Assembly (NCBI RefSeq): GCF_014646515.1
Contig: NZ_BMNK01000001.1
Span: 538,745-602,744 of the forward strand
DNA length: 64,000 nucleotides
Origin: Nonomuraea glycinis
GTDB lineage: Bacteria > Actinomycetota > Actinomycetes > Streptosporangiales > Streptosporangiaceae
Direction: 5' to 3'
Of this stretch, positions 1 to 11,188 are shown in pieces. The position numbers and the translations under genes were made by a program. Each line of letters opens with the position of its first letter. The stretch's first letter is position 1. The notes beneath the pieces are model-generated. The model was not told the origin of the DNA and ran no database searches. It worked only from the letters and a program-made list of their open reading frames with translations.

Positions 1-1
1 C

Positions 2-40
2 CACGGAGATGTCGTGACGGCCTCGTTCCCGCTCGGCTGA
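2..40 (+). CDS. 3' end of a gene cut by the window edge (partial)
   Basis: One reading frame enters from the left edge and ends at a TGA at 38-40, giving HGDVVTASFPLG. The short beta-strand-like tail would suit the C-terminus of a histidine kinase-type ATPase, but a dozen residues cannot establish that. The bases from 41 to 232 hold nothing I can assign beyond the leader of the next gene. Confidence 0.3.
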   Translation, partial: HGDVVTASFPLG

Positions 41-232
41 CCGGGTTCGAGGCCGGTGGCCAGATCTTGTCGCCCTACCAGATACAGCTTTTTGAAGGAC
101 TGTTGCGTTCCTTGATGTCAGCCAATGGTGTCCACGAAGGCACTCGCCGTGTCGGCTCAATTACGCAGAATTAGGTCTGCGCGGATCCGCCGAGGGCGAG
201 AGACGCACCGCGCACGACGAAAGGGAAAACGG

Positions 233-802
233 ATGAGTGACGTCAAGGTCGCACGCGACGTGCTGAGCTCCTACGCGAAGTCGAAGGTCGCCAATCCCGT
301 CATCGGAACCGCCGACCCGCAGAAACTGCAGAGCGCCGGGCAGCTCGAAAGGACGATCGCGCTCGTCCGGCCCTCGGACGGCGCCAGTCGGACGCCGGCC
401 GAGATGAAGACCTGGACGGTCACCCCTGAGTACTGGTTCGCCGGTGGCGAACTCGTCGCGAATGCCCTCGAAAAGGATCCGGACCGGCCGTTGACGTGCA
501 TCCTGTTCGCCTACCTGAGCGTCTACGCCCTCAAGAGCACCGCGCCGAAGTTCACCGTCCCCATCGAGGTCGTCGAGATCAAGAAGCTCCACGACAATCA
601 CTACGTCCTCGTCGCCGGGCGGACCACCGGCGAGATCGGCGGCAAGCTCTCCGAGTGGAACCAGGACGCCTTCGTCATCGACCTCTGGGGCCACTGCCAG
701 GGCCTCGGTGACATGGTGGCTCAGCCCCCCGCCATCATCGTGAACGACATGAAGGACTATCCCCGTAAGACCGTCGTCACGATCCCGGCCTGGGGCGTCT
801 AG
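233..802 (+). CDS. hypothetical protein with a possible papain-like Cys-His-Asp arrangement
   Basis: The product is 189 residues. An upstream in-frame ATG exists at 125, but the start at 233 follows a purine-rich AAAGGGAAAA stretch, and the sequence before it is arginine-rich and does not look coding. No signal peptide or membrane segment is seen. I do not recognise the family. Three spaced elements look like a papain-like or transglutaminase-like core: Cys89 at the start of a hydrophobic helix (LTCILFAYLSVYAL), His123 in a strand (DNHYVLVAGR) and Asp150 in VIDLWG. The function is therefore only a guess (cysteine peptidase, amidase or deamidase). It stands alone, followed by a strong hairpin shared with the convergent tex gene. 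Confidence 0.65.
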   Translation: MSDVKVARDVLSSYAKSKVANPVIGTADPQKLQSAGQLERTIALVRPSDGASRTPAEMKTWTVTPEYWFAGGELVANALEKDPDRPLTCILFAYLSVYALKSTAPKFTVPIEVVEIKKLHDNHYVLVAGRTTGEIGGKLSEWNQDAFVIDLWGHCQGLGDMVAQPPAIIVNDMKDYPRKTVVTIPAWGV

Positions 803-882
803 AGCGCAGGCCGTCCAGCGGCCGGTCGCGGGCCGGATGGGCGCGTCACAGGTATCCGGGTGCGCCAGAAGGGTGGGGGTGT

Positions 883-913
883 GCCGCAGGCGTCCGGTAA
901 GGACGCCTGCGGC
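883..913. terminator. bidirectional hairpin terminator between convergent genes
   Basis: There is a perfect 13-bp inverted repeat (GCCGCAGGCGTCC and its complement) around a 5-base GGTAA loop. It lies between the stop of the gene ending at 802 and the stop of tex at 931. No long T-run follows, which is usual for actinomycete terminators. Confidence 0.7.
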
Positions 914-930
914 GCGGAGACCTGAACGGG

Positions 931-3501
<2,571 letters not shown>

Positions 3502-3684
3502 TTGTCTGCCTTTCGATGGTCCCGCCGGTCAATTGTGCAGGACGACGCCGTCTTTCATGACCAGAGTCCGCGCAGGGTGAACCCGTCGGGCGCGCTCGCC
3601 GGCACCGGCACGTCGGTCATGCCAGCACCCTAGAGCGCGGCACCGACGATTCCCAGAACGCTTTGCCAGACGTCGACGAGACCT

Positions 3685-4119
3685 CTATATTTCGCCCAGA
3701 TGCGCGACGTTCGCCCGGTCCGCGGAGTCGGTGCTGGGCCGGCCCGCCAGCCACGCGTCGAGAATCTCGTCCAGCATCACGGCCGAGGTGAGCCGGAGGC
3801 TGATCGCGAGCGCGTTGGCGTCGTTCCACTTGCGGGCGCCGTCGGCCGTGTAGGCGTCGACGCAGAGGGCGGCGCGCACGCCGGGCACCTTGTTGGCCGC
3901 GATGGAGGCGCCCGTGCCGGTCCAGCAGCACACCACCGCCTGGTCGGCGCGCCCCTCGCTGACGTCACGGGCCGCCGACTCCGAGGCCCACGCCCAGTCG
4001 TCGCGCTCCTCGGCGCTCAGCGCGCCGTGCGGGATGACCTCGTGGCCCCGCTCGCGCAGCGCCGTCACGACCTGCTCCGCCACCCCGTCCAGGCTGTCGG
4101 CCGCTACTGAGATCCGCAT
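3685..4119 (-). CDS. RpiB/LacAB-type sugar-phosphate isomerase family protein
   Basis: The product is 144 residues starting MRISVAADSLDG. The frame is open further upstream, but that part is Arg/Pro-rich and not coding-like. The family interconverts ribose 5-phosphate and ribulose 5-phosphate or related sugar phosphates. Family features are VVCCWTGTGASIAANKVPGVRAALC, which holds the catalytic-region cysteine and the GTG..IAANK loop, followed by WNDANALAISLR. It is a single gene divergent from the VOC gene at 4292. The exact substrate cannot be read from sequence, so no gene symbol is given. Confidence 0.85.
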   Translation of the reverse strand: MRISVAADSLDGVAEQVVTALRERGHEVIPHGALSAEERDDWAWASESAARDVSEGRADQAVVCCWTGTGASIAANKVPGVRAALCVDAYTADGARKWNDANALAISLRLTSAVMLDEILDAWLAGRPSTDSADRANVAHLGEI

Positions 4120-4291
4120 GGCTCCAGGTGTACCAGAGCGTGCTGACAGGCGCGGGTGGGAGCCCAGGCCCGCCAGGCCGTGGTGGCCGTCGAGCGGTGG
4201 CCCTAGGGCGGCGGCTGTCGGGCGGCGAGCGGCCGGTCGGCGGGGTGCTGGTCGGCGGGCGCGATGATCCGCTTCGGTTAGCCTGGCCGTC

Positions 4292-4633
4292 ATGCGTACG
4301 CGTCTTGGTCAGATTGTGGTGGATTGCCGGGATCCGAGGACGCTGGTGCGTTTCTGGGCCGCCTTGCTCGGCGGCGATCCGGTGGATCGTGCCCGGGGTT
4401 GGTCCCACGTCGAAGCTCCGGGAGTACGGCTGGCGTTCCAGCCGGTCGCCGAGGACAAGACCGTGAAGAACCGGTTGCATCTGGACGTCGAGGTCGACGT
4501 CATCGAGCCCGCCATCGCCCAGGCGCTGCGCCTGGGCGCCACGCGGATCGGCGAGACGGTGACCGACGACCAAGGCTCCTTCCAGGTCATGGCCGACCCG
4601 GAAGGCAACGAGTTCTGCTTCGTCGGTGCTTGA
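4292..4633 (+). CDS. VOC (glyoxalase/dioxygenase fold) family protein
   Basis: This 113-residue protein starts MRTRLGQIVVDCRDP and ends ADPEGNEFCFVGA, both standard ends of a single-module vicinal-oxygen-chelate protein. DPEGNEFC includes the usual Glu metal ligand, and the HLDVEV strand supplies a His. These proteins bind a divalent metal and act on small electrophilic or aromatic substrates or bind drugs; the substrate here is unknown. The gene is monocistronic, and its stop lies 27 bases before the tRNA on the opposite strand. Confidence 0.9.
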   Translation: MRTRLGQIVVDCRDPRTLVRFWAALLGGDPVDRARGWSHVEAPGVRLAFQPVAEDKTVKNRLHLDVEVDVIEPAIAQALRLGATRIGETVTDDQGSFQVMADPEGNEFCFVGA

Positions 4634-4660
4634 GCCGCCCTTGACCGCGGATCAGAAGCG

Positions 4661-4736
4661 TGGTGGCGGGTGCGGGAATCGAACCCACCTGAAGCGGCGT
4701 ATGAAACCGCCGGGCACACCAGCGCCCTCACCCGCC
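4661..4736 (-). tRNA. atypical tRNA with anticodon CAT (tRNA-Met-like), CCA encoded
   Basis: The reverse strand folds as a 76-nt cloverleaf. It has a perfect 7-bp acceptor stem (GGCGGGT/ACCCGCC), a 4-bp D stem (GGGC/GCCC), a 5-bp anticodon stem with loop TTCATAC (anticodon CAT at 4701-4703), a 5-bp T stem with a normal TTCGATT loop, and an encoded ACCA end. Two near-invariant positions deviate: base 8 is G instead of U, and the first D-loop base (position 14) is G instead of A. The CAT anticodon could serve Met or, if modified to lysidine, Ile(AUA). The odd D-arm leaves its function uncertain. Confidence 0.75.
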
Positions 4737-4822
4737 GAGAAGGCAAGCCTCGCGCGATCGGGTAGGGCGAGCAACCGATTAAGTGGCGAAACGCGGTCTT
4801 ATGTGCTTGGTTGTGTCGCCAT

Positions 4823-5905
4823 ATGAGCATCATCAGGGTGGAAGACATTCCGGCGCTCGCGCGAGGGTGCGCGGTGCTCGGCACCGGCGGCGGAGGAGAC
4901 GTGCGCACCGGTGCGCTGGCGGCCCGGCGGGCCATGGAGACGTATGGCGAGGTGCCGCTCGTCCGGCTGGCCGACCTGCCCGAGGACGCCCTGGTGGTGC
5001 CGCTGTCCGGGATCGGGGCGCCGACGGTCGGCCACGAGATGATCTACGGCGAGGACGAGCCCAGGCGCGTCGTCGAGGAGGTCGAACGGATCTTCGGCAG
5101 GCCGCCGACCGCCATCATGTCGTCGGAGATCGGCGGCTCGAACGGCGTGGCGCCGGTGGCCTGGGCGGCCCAGCTCGGCCTGCCGCTGCTCGACGCCGAC
5201 GGCATGGGGCGAGCCTTTCCCGAGGTCCAGATGATCTCGATGCACGTCGCGGGACTGCCCGCCGACCTCGTCATCATGTCCGACATCGTGGGCAATGTAG
5301 TGACGATTCGTCCCATCGACGGGCTGTGGTCGGAGCGGCTGGCGCGGGCGGTGTGCGTGGCGGCCGGCTCGCACGCGCTGATGGCCGACTACATCCTCAC
5401 CGCCGCGCAGGCGCGCGGCGCGGTCATCGAGGGTACGGTCACCCGCGCGCTGGAGGTCGGCCGATCCACCGAAGGCGCGGCCGAGCCACTGGCGGCCCTC
5501 CAGCGCGAGCTCGGGGCGGCGCGGCTGATCACCGGCAAGCTGACCGACGTGGAGCGGCGCACCACCGGCGGCTTCGTCCGGGGCACGGCCACGATCGAGG
5601 GCACCGGCGACGACCGTGGCCGGACGCTCCGGCTGGAGCTGCAGAACGAGAACCTCGTCGCGATCGAGGACGGAGAGGTCAGGGCCATGGTGCCGGACCT
5701 CATCACGGTGGTCGACACCGAGACGGCCGGTGCGATCCAGACCGAGAGCCTGCGTTACGGCCAGCGCGTGGCGGTGCTCGCCTGGCCGTGCGACCCGCTC
5801 TGGCGCACGCCGAAGGGCCTGGAGACGGCCGGGCCGCGGGCGTTCGGCTACGACCTGGAGTACGTGCCCGTCGAGGAGTCGGTCAAGGAGGAGTCGCGTG
5901 GCTGA
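4823..5905 (+). CDS. DUF917 domain-containing protein
   Basis: The 360-residue product starts MSIIRVEDIPALARGCAVLGTGGGGD, with the glycine-rich N-terminal motif of DUF917. A typical internal SEIGGSNG and a C-terminal DLITVVDTETAGAIQTESLRYGQ block follow. DUF917 proteins are usually encoded beside, or fused to, hydantoinase A/oxoprolinase-type proteins, as here. The enzymatic role is not established; with the neighbours it suggests ATP-dependent opening or handling of a cyclic amide or amino-acid derivative. It is the first gene of an eight-gene-long run ending at 12890 (seven genes in total) and overlaps the next gene by 8 bases. A TTG at 4811 is a possible but weaker start. Confidence 0.9.
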   Translation: MSIIRVEDIPALARGCAVLGTGGGGDVRTGALAARRAMETYGEVPLVRLADLPEDALVVPLSGIGAPTVGHEMIYGEDEPRRVVEEVERIFGRPPTAIMSSEIGGSNGVAPVAWAAQLGLPLLDADGMGRAFPEVQMISMHVAGLPADLVIMSDIVGNVVTIRPIDGLWSERLARAVCVAAGSHALMADYILTAAQARGAVIEGTVTRALEVGRSTEGAAEPLAALQRELGAARLITGKLTDVERRTTGGFVRGTATIEGTGDDRGRTLRLELQNENLVAIEDGEVRAMVPDLITVVDTETAGAIQTESLRYGQRVAVLAWPCDPLWRTPKGLETAGPRAFGYDLEYVPVEESVKEESRG

Positions 5906-7595
5906 GGGCGATCTGCGCGTCGGCATCGACGTCGGGGGCACGAACACCGACGCGGTGGTGCTGGACGCGTCCGACCGGGTGATCGCCAAGGCCAAGCGGC
6001 CGACGACCCCGGACGTCACCGCCGGCCTCCGGGCGGCTCTGGACGCCGTCCTGACCGAACTCGCACAGCCCGGAGCATCGGGTGGAGGGGCGTACGGGAT
6101 GGAGGGTGGGGTGGTGTGGGGGCGCATCACTCGGGTCATGTTGGGCACCACGCACGCCACCAACGCGATCCTGGAGCGCAGGAATCTCGGCCGGGTGGCC
6201 GTGCTGCGGCTGGGCGCGCCCGCGACCACGGCTGTGCCGCCGCTCGTCGGCTGGCCCGCCGACCTGCGCGAGGTCGTGTCCGCGGGTGAGGCCATCGTGC
6301 CCGGCGGGCATTACGTGGACGGTCGCGAGATCGGACTGCTCGACCCGGACGCGATCCGTCGCTTCCTGGACGGGGTGCGGGCCGACGCGGTCGCGGTCAC
6401 GGGCGTGTTCAGCCCGGCCGGCGACGAGCACGAGCGGGCGGTCGAGGAGCTGGTCAGGCGTGAGTACGGGCTGCCCGTCTCGATGAGCCATGAGATCGGC
6501 TCGCTCGGCCTGCTGGAGCGGGAGAACGCGACCGTGCTCAACGCCGCCCTGTACACGGTCGCCGGGCACGTCACCCAGGCGCTGACCAGCGCGCTGGCCG
6601 AGCGTGGGCTGTCGGCCAGGCCGTACCTCGCGCAGAACGACGGCACGCTGATGACGGTGGAGCACGCCGCGCGGCTGCCGGTGTCGACCATCGGCTCCGG
6701 CCCGGCGAACTCGCTGCGCGGGGCCGCGCTGCTGTCGGGGGTTCAGGACGCGATCGTCGCCGATGTGGGCGGCACCTCGACGGACCTGGGTGTGCTGGTG
6801 GGCGGGTTCCCCCGGGAGTCGGCGGCGGCGGTGGAGATCGGCGGGGTGCTGACGAACTTCCGCATGCCGGACATCCTGGCCATCGCGCTGGGCGGTGGGA
6901 GCGTGGTCCGGGACGGGGCCGTCGGGCCCGACTCGGTCGGGTACCGGATCGCCGAGGAGGCGCTGGTGTTCGGCGGCGGCACCGCGACGCTCACCGACGC
7001 GGCCGTGGCGGGCGGCCGCCTCCCCCGCGGCGTCTCAGGCTGGCGCGAGCGCCTGGAGGCGGTGCTGGCCGAGCGCCTGGAGGCGGTGCCGGCCGAGCGG
7101 GGGTCGGCCGGGCAGGGGTCGGCGGAGCGAGGGCCGGGCGGGCGGAGGGGGGTGGGCGACATGTCGGAAGATATTCGCGACACTCTGCAAAGGGCGCTGG
7201 CCGTCGCCGACGCGCTGGCGCTGGACGCGGTGGACCGGATGAGCCTCGGCCGAGCCGACCGTCCCCTGGTGGCGGTGGGTGGAGGGGCGTTCCTGCTGCC
7301 GGAACGGATCCCCGGGGTGAGCCGGGTGATCCGGCCCGAGCACGCCGCCGTGGCCAATGCCGTCGGCGCCGCCATCGCGCTGGCGAGCGGCAGAGTCGAT
7401 ACGATCATGCCTGCAGGTGAAAGCCGGTCAAAAGCGATCGAAAGGGTCAAGGAGGAGGCCGTGGCGCGGGCCGTCGCGGCAGGCGCGGATCCGGCCGGTG
7501 TCCAGATCGTCGATCTCCTCGAGGTGCCGCTGAGCTACCTGTCGGAACCCGCCGTACGGGTGCACGTCAAAGCCGCCGGACCCCTCACCCGGTGA
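5898..7595 (+). CDS. hydantoinase/oxoprolinase family protein (HyuA-like)
   Basis: The 565-residue product starts at GTG 5898, which follows AAGGAGGAG and gives MAEGDLRVGIDVGGTNTD, the actin-like phosphate-binding loop of the family. Other family features are TTHATNAI near residue 85, AQNDGTLM, STIGSGPANS and VADVGGTSTDLGV. The family uses ATP to open cyclic amides such as hydantoins or 5-oxoproline. The C-terminal region carries an in-frame 24-bp tandem repeat (7047-7094, ERLEAVLA/ERLEAVPA) followed by a Gly/Arg-rich insert before MSEDIRDTLQRA. The substrate is probably delivered by the ABC importer encoded downstream. Confidence 0.9.
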   Translation: MAEGDLRVGIDVGGTNTDAVVLDASDRVIAKAKRPTTPDVTAGLRAALDAVLTELAQPGASGGGAYGMEGGVVWGRITRVMLGTTHATNAILERRNLGRVAVLRLGAPATTAVPPLVGWPADLREVVSAGEAIVPGGHYVDGREIGLLDPDAIRRFLDGVRADAVAVTGVFSPAGDEHERAVEELVRREYGLPVSMSHEIGSLGLLERENATVLNAALYTVAGHVTQALTSALAERGLSARPYLAQNDGTLMTVEHAARLPVSTIGSGPANSLRGAALLSGVQDAIVADVGGTSTDLGVLVGGFPRESAAAVEIGGVLTNFRMPDILAIALGGGSVVRDGAVGPDSVGYRIAEEALVFGGGTATLTDAAVAGGRLPRGVSGWRERLEAVLAERLEAVPAERGSAGQGSAERGPGGRRGVGDMSEDIRDTLQRALAVADALALDAVDRMSLGRADRPLVAVGGGAFLLPERIPGVSRVIRPEHAAVANAVGAAIALASGRVDTIMPAGESRSKAIERVKEEAVARAVAAGADPAGVQIVDLLEVPLSYLSEPAVRVHVKAAGPLTR

Positions 7596-7618
7596 CAGAT
7601 CGAAAGGACTTCCCCCAC

Positions 7619-9250
7619 ATGAGCTGGCACAAGCGTCTGCTCCTCTTAGGGGTCGCCGGTACCGTGGCCATGGCCGCGTCCGCGTGCGCGGGCGGCCAGG
7701 TGCGCGGCGCTGACCGTTCTCCCCAGCCGAGCAGCACCGGTGAGACGGCGGCGACCCAGACCCAGCCGGCCACGGCCACGGCCAACGACGACACCTTCGT
7801 CTACGCCCCCAACCTCGACGTGGTGACCGACTGGGACCCCGCGACCTCGTACTCCAACGAGAACATCGCGATGTCCAACATCTACGAGGGCCTGACCCGC
7901 TACAACTCCGCGACCAGGAAGCCCGAGCCGCGTCTGGCCACCGAGTGGACCTCGGCGGCCGAGGGCAAGGAGTGGACGTTCAAGCTGCGGCAGGGCGTGA
8001 AGTTCCACACCGGGGCCGCGCTCGACGCCGAGGCGGCCAAGAAGGCCATCGAGCGCACGATCAAGGAGAACTCCGGCGCGGCCTACATCTGGGGCGCGGT
8101 CGACACGATTGAGGCTCCCGACGCCTCGACGCTGAAGTTCACCCTCAAGTACGCCACGCCGCTCGACGTGGTCGCCGCCTCCGGCTACGCCGCCTACATC
8201 TACGACACCGAGGCCGTGGACCAGGTCAAGGACGGCAAAGCCGACGCCGGTACGGGTCCGTACACGATCGACAGCTGGCAGAAGGGCAAGGAGACCGAGC
8301 TCACGCTGAAGGCGTACGAGGACTACTGGGGCGGCTGGAAGCCCGAGCAGTACAAGAAGGTCGCCTTCCGGGTCACCCCCGAGATCACCACCGCCTGGCA
8401 ACTGCTGAAGCAGGGCGAGGTCAACTTCGTGCAGCGGCTCAACCCGCAGCTGTTCGAGCAGGCGAGCGACACCGAGGGCGTGCAGGTGAGCCGGACGCCG
8501 TCGTTCCAGAACCTGCTGGTTCTGTTCAACACCGCCGGCGGCGCGACCAAGGACGTGCGGGTACGGCAGGCGCTGCAGCTCGCGATCGACTACGACGGTC
8601 TCCTCGCGGCGCTGAAGGGCGCGGGCGTGAAGGCCAGCGGGCTGGTGCCCGAGGGGCTGGTCGGCCACACGGCCAACCTGGAGGCCGAGCAGGACCTCGC
8701 CAAGGCGCAGGAGTTGCTGGCCTCGGCGGGCTACGGCGGCGACAACGAGGAGCTCAAGCTCACCCTGACCTACGCCCAGGGCGACGAGGACCAGAAGCTG
8801 CTCGTCACTCTGCTCACCGCCGCGCTGCAGAAGCTGAACGTGACGCTGCAGGCCAAGCCGATGGCCTGGAACGCCCAGTGGGACCAGGGCAAGGCGAAGG
8901 GCCAGGACATCTTCGTCATGTACTGGTATCCGGACTATCCGGACGCGTACTCGTGGTTCTTCAACGTCTTCAGGAGCAACGACAAGCCGGAGCTCAACCT
9001 GTCCTACCTGAAGAACGCCGAGATCGACGCGGCCATCGACGAGCTGCCCAAGCTGACGGCCACCGACCTGTTCGCGGCGGAGACGTCGTACGACGAGCTG
9101 CAGAAGAAGATCCTTCAGGAGCAGGCCGCCGTCGCGGTGCCGTACGTGCAGACCTACCAGCGCGCGCTGTCGGCGGACGTGCAGGGGTACGTCGACAACC
9201 CGGCCTATCCGAACGTGGTCTTCTTCCACGACCTCAAGCGCGCGAGCTGA
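7619..9250 (+). CDS. ABC importer substrate-binding lipoprotein, family 5 (peptide/opine type)
   Basis: The 543-residue product starts at ATG 7619 behind GAAAGGA. A GTG at 7592 is in frame but would add nine residues before the signal. The signal peptide LLLLGVAGTVAMAASAC ends in a lipobox, so the mature protein is lipid-anchored outside the membrane. Family-5 features are YNSATRKPEPRLATEW, TFKLRQGVKFHTG and RVRQALQLAIDYDGL. It is the binding protein of the transporter encoded from 9258 to 12890. It closely resembles the orphan binding protein at 15412, including the shared block GPYTIDSWQKG/GPYTVSSWKKG. Confidence 0.93.
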   Translation: MSWHKRLLLLGVAGTVAMAASACAGGQVRGADRSPQPSSTGETAATQTQPATATANDDTFVYAPNLDVVTDWDPATSYSNENIAMSNIYEGLTRYNSATRKPEPRLATEWTSAAEGKEWTFKLRQGVKFHTGAALDAEAAKKAIERTIKENSGAAYIWGAVDTIEAPDASTLKFTLKYATPLDVVAASGYAAYIYDTEAVDQVKDGKADAGTGPYTIDSWQKGKETELTLKAYEDYWGGWKPEQYKKVAFRVTPEITTAWQLLKQGEVNFVQRLNPQLFEQASDTEGVQVSRTPSFQNLLVLFNTAGGATKDVRVRQALQLAIDYDGLLAALKGAGVKASGLVPEGLVGHTANLEAEQDLAKAQELLASAGYGGDNEELKLTLTYAQGDEDQKLLVTLLTAALQKLNVTLQAKPMAWNAQWDQGKAKGQDIFVMYWYPDYPDAYSWFFNVFRSNDKPELNLSYLKNAEIDAAIDELPKLTATDLFAAETSYDELQKKILQEQAAVAVPYVQTYQRALSADVQGYVDNPAYPNVVFFHDLKRAS

Positions 9251-9257
9251 GGCCTGG

Positions 9258-10274
9258 GTGCTGCGGTATCTGATCCGCCGGCTCGGCCAGGCCCTCCTGG
9301 TCGTGGCCGGCGTGGTCATGCTCACCTTCGTCGTCATGCGGCTGGTGCCGGGGGATCCGGCGGTGGCCTTCGCCGGGCCCAAGGCCACGCCCGAGCAGCT
9401 CGCGGCGGCGCGCGAGCGGTTCGGGCTGGACGATCCGCTGTGGGTGCAGCTCTGGAACTACGTCAGGGACCTGGTGACGGGAGACTGGGGGACCAGCCTG
9501 CACACCCGGCAGCCGGTCCGCGACGATCTGCTGCTGGCGTTCCCGGCGAGCCTGGAGCTGGTCGGGGCGGCGCTGCTGCTCGCGATCGTGGCCGGCATTC
9601 CAGTCGGGGTGCTCGCCGCCCGCTATAAGACGAAATTTCCGGACTTTGGGGTGCGGGTGGCCAGCATGCTGGCCGTCTCCGTCCCCGTGTTCTGGCTGGC
9701 CCTGGCGCTGCAGACGGTCTTCGCCAGCAACCTCGGCTGGTTCCCCGTCGCGGGAGAGTACGACTCCTCGCTCGACACCACCAGCCCGCTGACCCTCTGG
9801 ACCAACATCACCGTCGTCGACGCGCTCATCACCGGCAACTGGCCCATTCTCACCAGCACCCTGCGGCATCTGGTGCTGCCCACGCTGGTGGTGGCCGCCT
9901 ACCCGACGGGAGTGATCGCCCAGATGACCCGCGCGATGCTCATCGAGGAGGCGGGCCAGGACCACGCCCGGCTCGAACGCGCGCTCGGCTTCGGCGAGAC
10001 GTCCATCCTGACCAGGTTCGCGCTGCGGCCCGCGCTGGGCCCGGTGCTGTCGCTGATCGCGCTGGTCTTCGCCTACTCGATCGTCAACGGCTTCCTGGTC
10101 GAGGCCGTCTTCAACTGGCCCGGCCTGGGCCGCTACGCCGCCTCCGCCATCTCCTCGCTCGACACCCCGGCCATCGCGGGGGTGACCCTGCTGGTGGCGC
10201 TGGTCTACGTGCTGGCGAACCTGGTCGTGGACCTCCTGCAAGGCCTGATCGACCCACGGGTCAGGCCCCAATGA
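9258..10274 (+). CDS. ABC transporter permease, DppB/OppB type
   Basis: The 338-residue integral membrane protein starts at GTG 9258, seven bases after the binding-protein stop. Its N-terminus LRYLIRRLGQALLVVAGVVML is typical of DppB. Six hydrophobic segments are visible, and the EAA loop lies around ERALGFGETSILTRFALRPALGPVLS. It pairs with the permease encoded from 10271, which it overlaps by 4 bases, to form the channel of a peptide/nickel-type importer. Confidence 0.93.
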   Translation: MLRYLIRRLGQALLVVAGVVMLTFVVMRLVPGDPAVAFAGPKATPEQLAAARERFGLDDPLWVQLWNYVRDLVTGDWGTSLHTRQPVRDDLLLAFPASLELVGAALLLAIVAGIPVGVLAARYKTKFPDFGVRVASMLAVSVPVFWLALALQTVFASNLGWFPVAGEYDSSLDTTSPLTLWTNITVVDALITGNWPILTSTLRHLVLPTLVVAAYPTGVIAQMTRAMLIEEAGQDHARLERALGFGETSILTRFALRPALGPVLSLIALVFAYSIVNGFLVEAVFNWPGLGRYAASAISSLDTPAIAGVTLLVALVYVLANLVVDLLQGLIDPRVRPQ

Positions 10275-11188
10275 CACCGCCCGGGACACCGCCCGGGACA
10301 CCGCCCGGGACACCGCCCGAGGCGTCACTGTCCGAGGCGGGGCCGTCCGAGGCGCCGCTGCGCCGTACCCTGCCCAAGATCACCGACCGGTTCGCCGCCA
10401 CCGGCGCGGTGCTCATCGTGGTCGTCGCGGCGGCGGCGCTGCTCGCGCCCTGGCTCGCGCCGTACCCGGAGGACGCGGTCGATCCGGTCAACGCCCTGCT
10501 CGCGCCCGGCGCCGAGCACTGGTTCGGCACCGACCAGGCCGGCCGCGACGTGCTCACCAGAGTGCTGTACGGCGGTCGCACGTCGCTGTTCATCGCCGTG
10601 TCCGTGCTGGCGGTCTCGGCGGCCGTGGGCGTCACGCTCGGCCTGGTGGCCGGGTACGCCGGCGGCTGGGTGCGTGACGTGATCATGCGGGTGACGGACG
10701 TGTTCCTGGCCTTTCCCGCGCTGCTGCTGTCGCTGATGCTGGCCATGGTCCTGCAGCCGAGCGTCACCACGGTGATCGTGGCCATCGCGGTGACCTGGTG
10801 GCCGTGGTACGCGCGGCTGTCGGCCTCGGTGGCCGCCTCCGTCGCCACCCGCCCGTACGTGGACGCGGCGCGCTGCCTCGGTGTGCCCGCCCCGGTCATC
10901 ATCGTCCGGCACGTCCTGCCGAACTCCATCACGCCCGTCCTGGTGCAGATCTCGCTCGACGCCGGCGGGGTCATCCTCACCGCCGCCGCGCTGTCGTACC
11001 TGGGGCTGGGCGCGCAGGAGCCGACGGCGGAGTGGGGACTGATGGTGGACCAGGGGCAGACGTTGTTCACCACCAACTGGTGGGTCGTCACCTTCCCCGG
11101 GCTGGCGATCCTGGTGACGGCGTTCGCGTTCAACGTGCTGGGCGAAGGGCTGCGCAACGCGCTGGATCCCCGGAGGGTCGTCAGGTGA
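10271..11188 (+). CDS. ABC transporter permease, DppC/OppC type
   Basis: The 305-residue product begins with a low-complexity stretch of PPGT repeats, encoded by four tandem copies of a 12-bp unit at about 10277-10320, before the usual DppC cytoplasmic segment and first membrane helix. GTDQAGRDVLTRVLYGGRTSL is the standard DppC signature, and RCLGVPAPVIIVRHVLPNSITP is the EAA loop. The stop TGA overlaps the GTG start of the next gene. Confidence 0.93.
   Translation: MTPPGTPPGTPPGTPPEASLSEAGPSEAPLRRTLPKITDRFAATGAVLIVVVAAAALLAPWLAPYPEDAVDPVNALLAPGAEHWFGTDQAGRDVLTRVLYGGRTSLFIAVSVLAVSAAVGVTLGLVAGYAGGWVRDVIMRVTDVFLAFPALLLSLMLAMVLQPSVTTVIVAIAVTWWPWYARLSASVAASVATRPYVDAARCLGVPAPVIIVRHVLPNSITPVLVQISLDAGGVILTAAALSYLGLGAQEPTAEWGLMVDQGQTLFTTNWWVVTFPGLAILVTAFAFNVLGEGLRNALDPRRVVR

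Noticed and set aside
3533..3612. Tiny frames on the minus strand between tex and the isomerase gene (MTDVPVPASAPDGFTLRG and MKDGVVLHN)
   Set aside because: They may be a relic of a lost gene, but at 21 and 9 codons there is not enough to support a call.
7646..9388. 580-codon open frame on the minus strand
   Set aside because: It lies wholly opposite the binding-protein gene; composition (Arg, Leu, Val, Gly) and lack of motifs mark it as a shadow.
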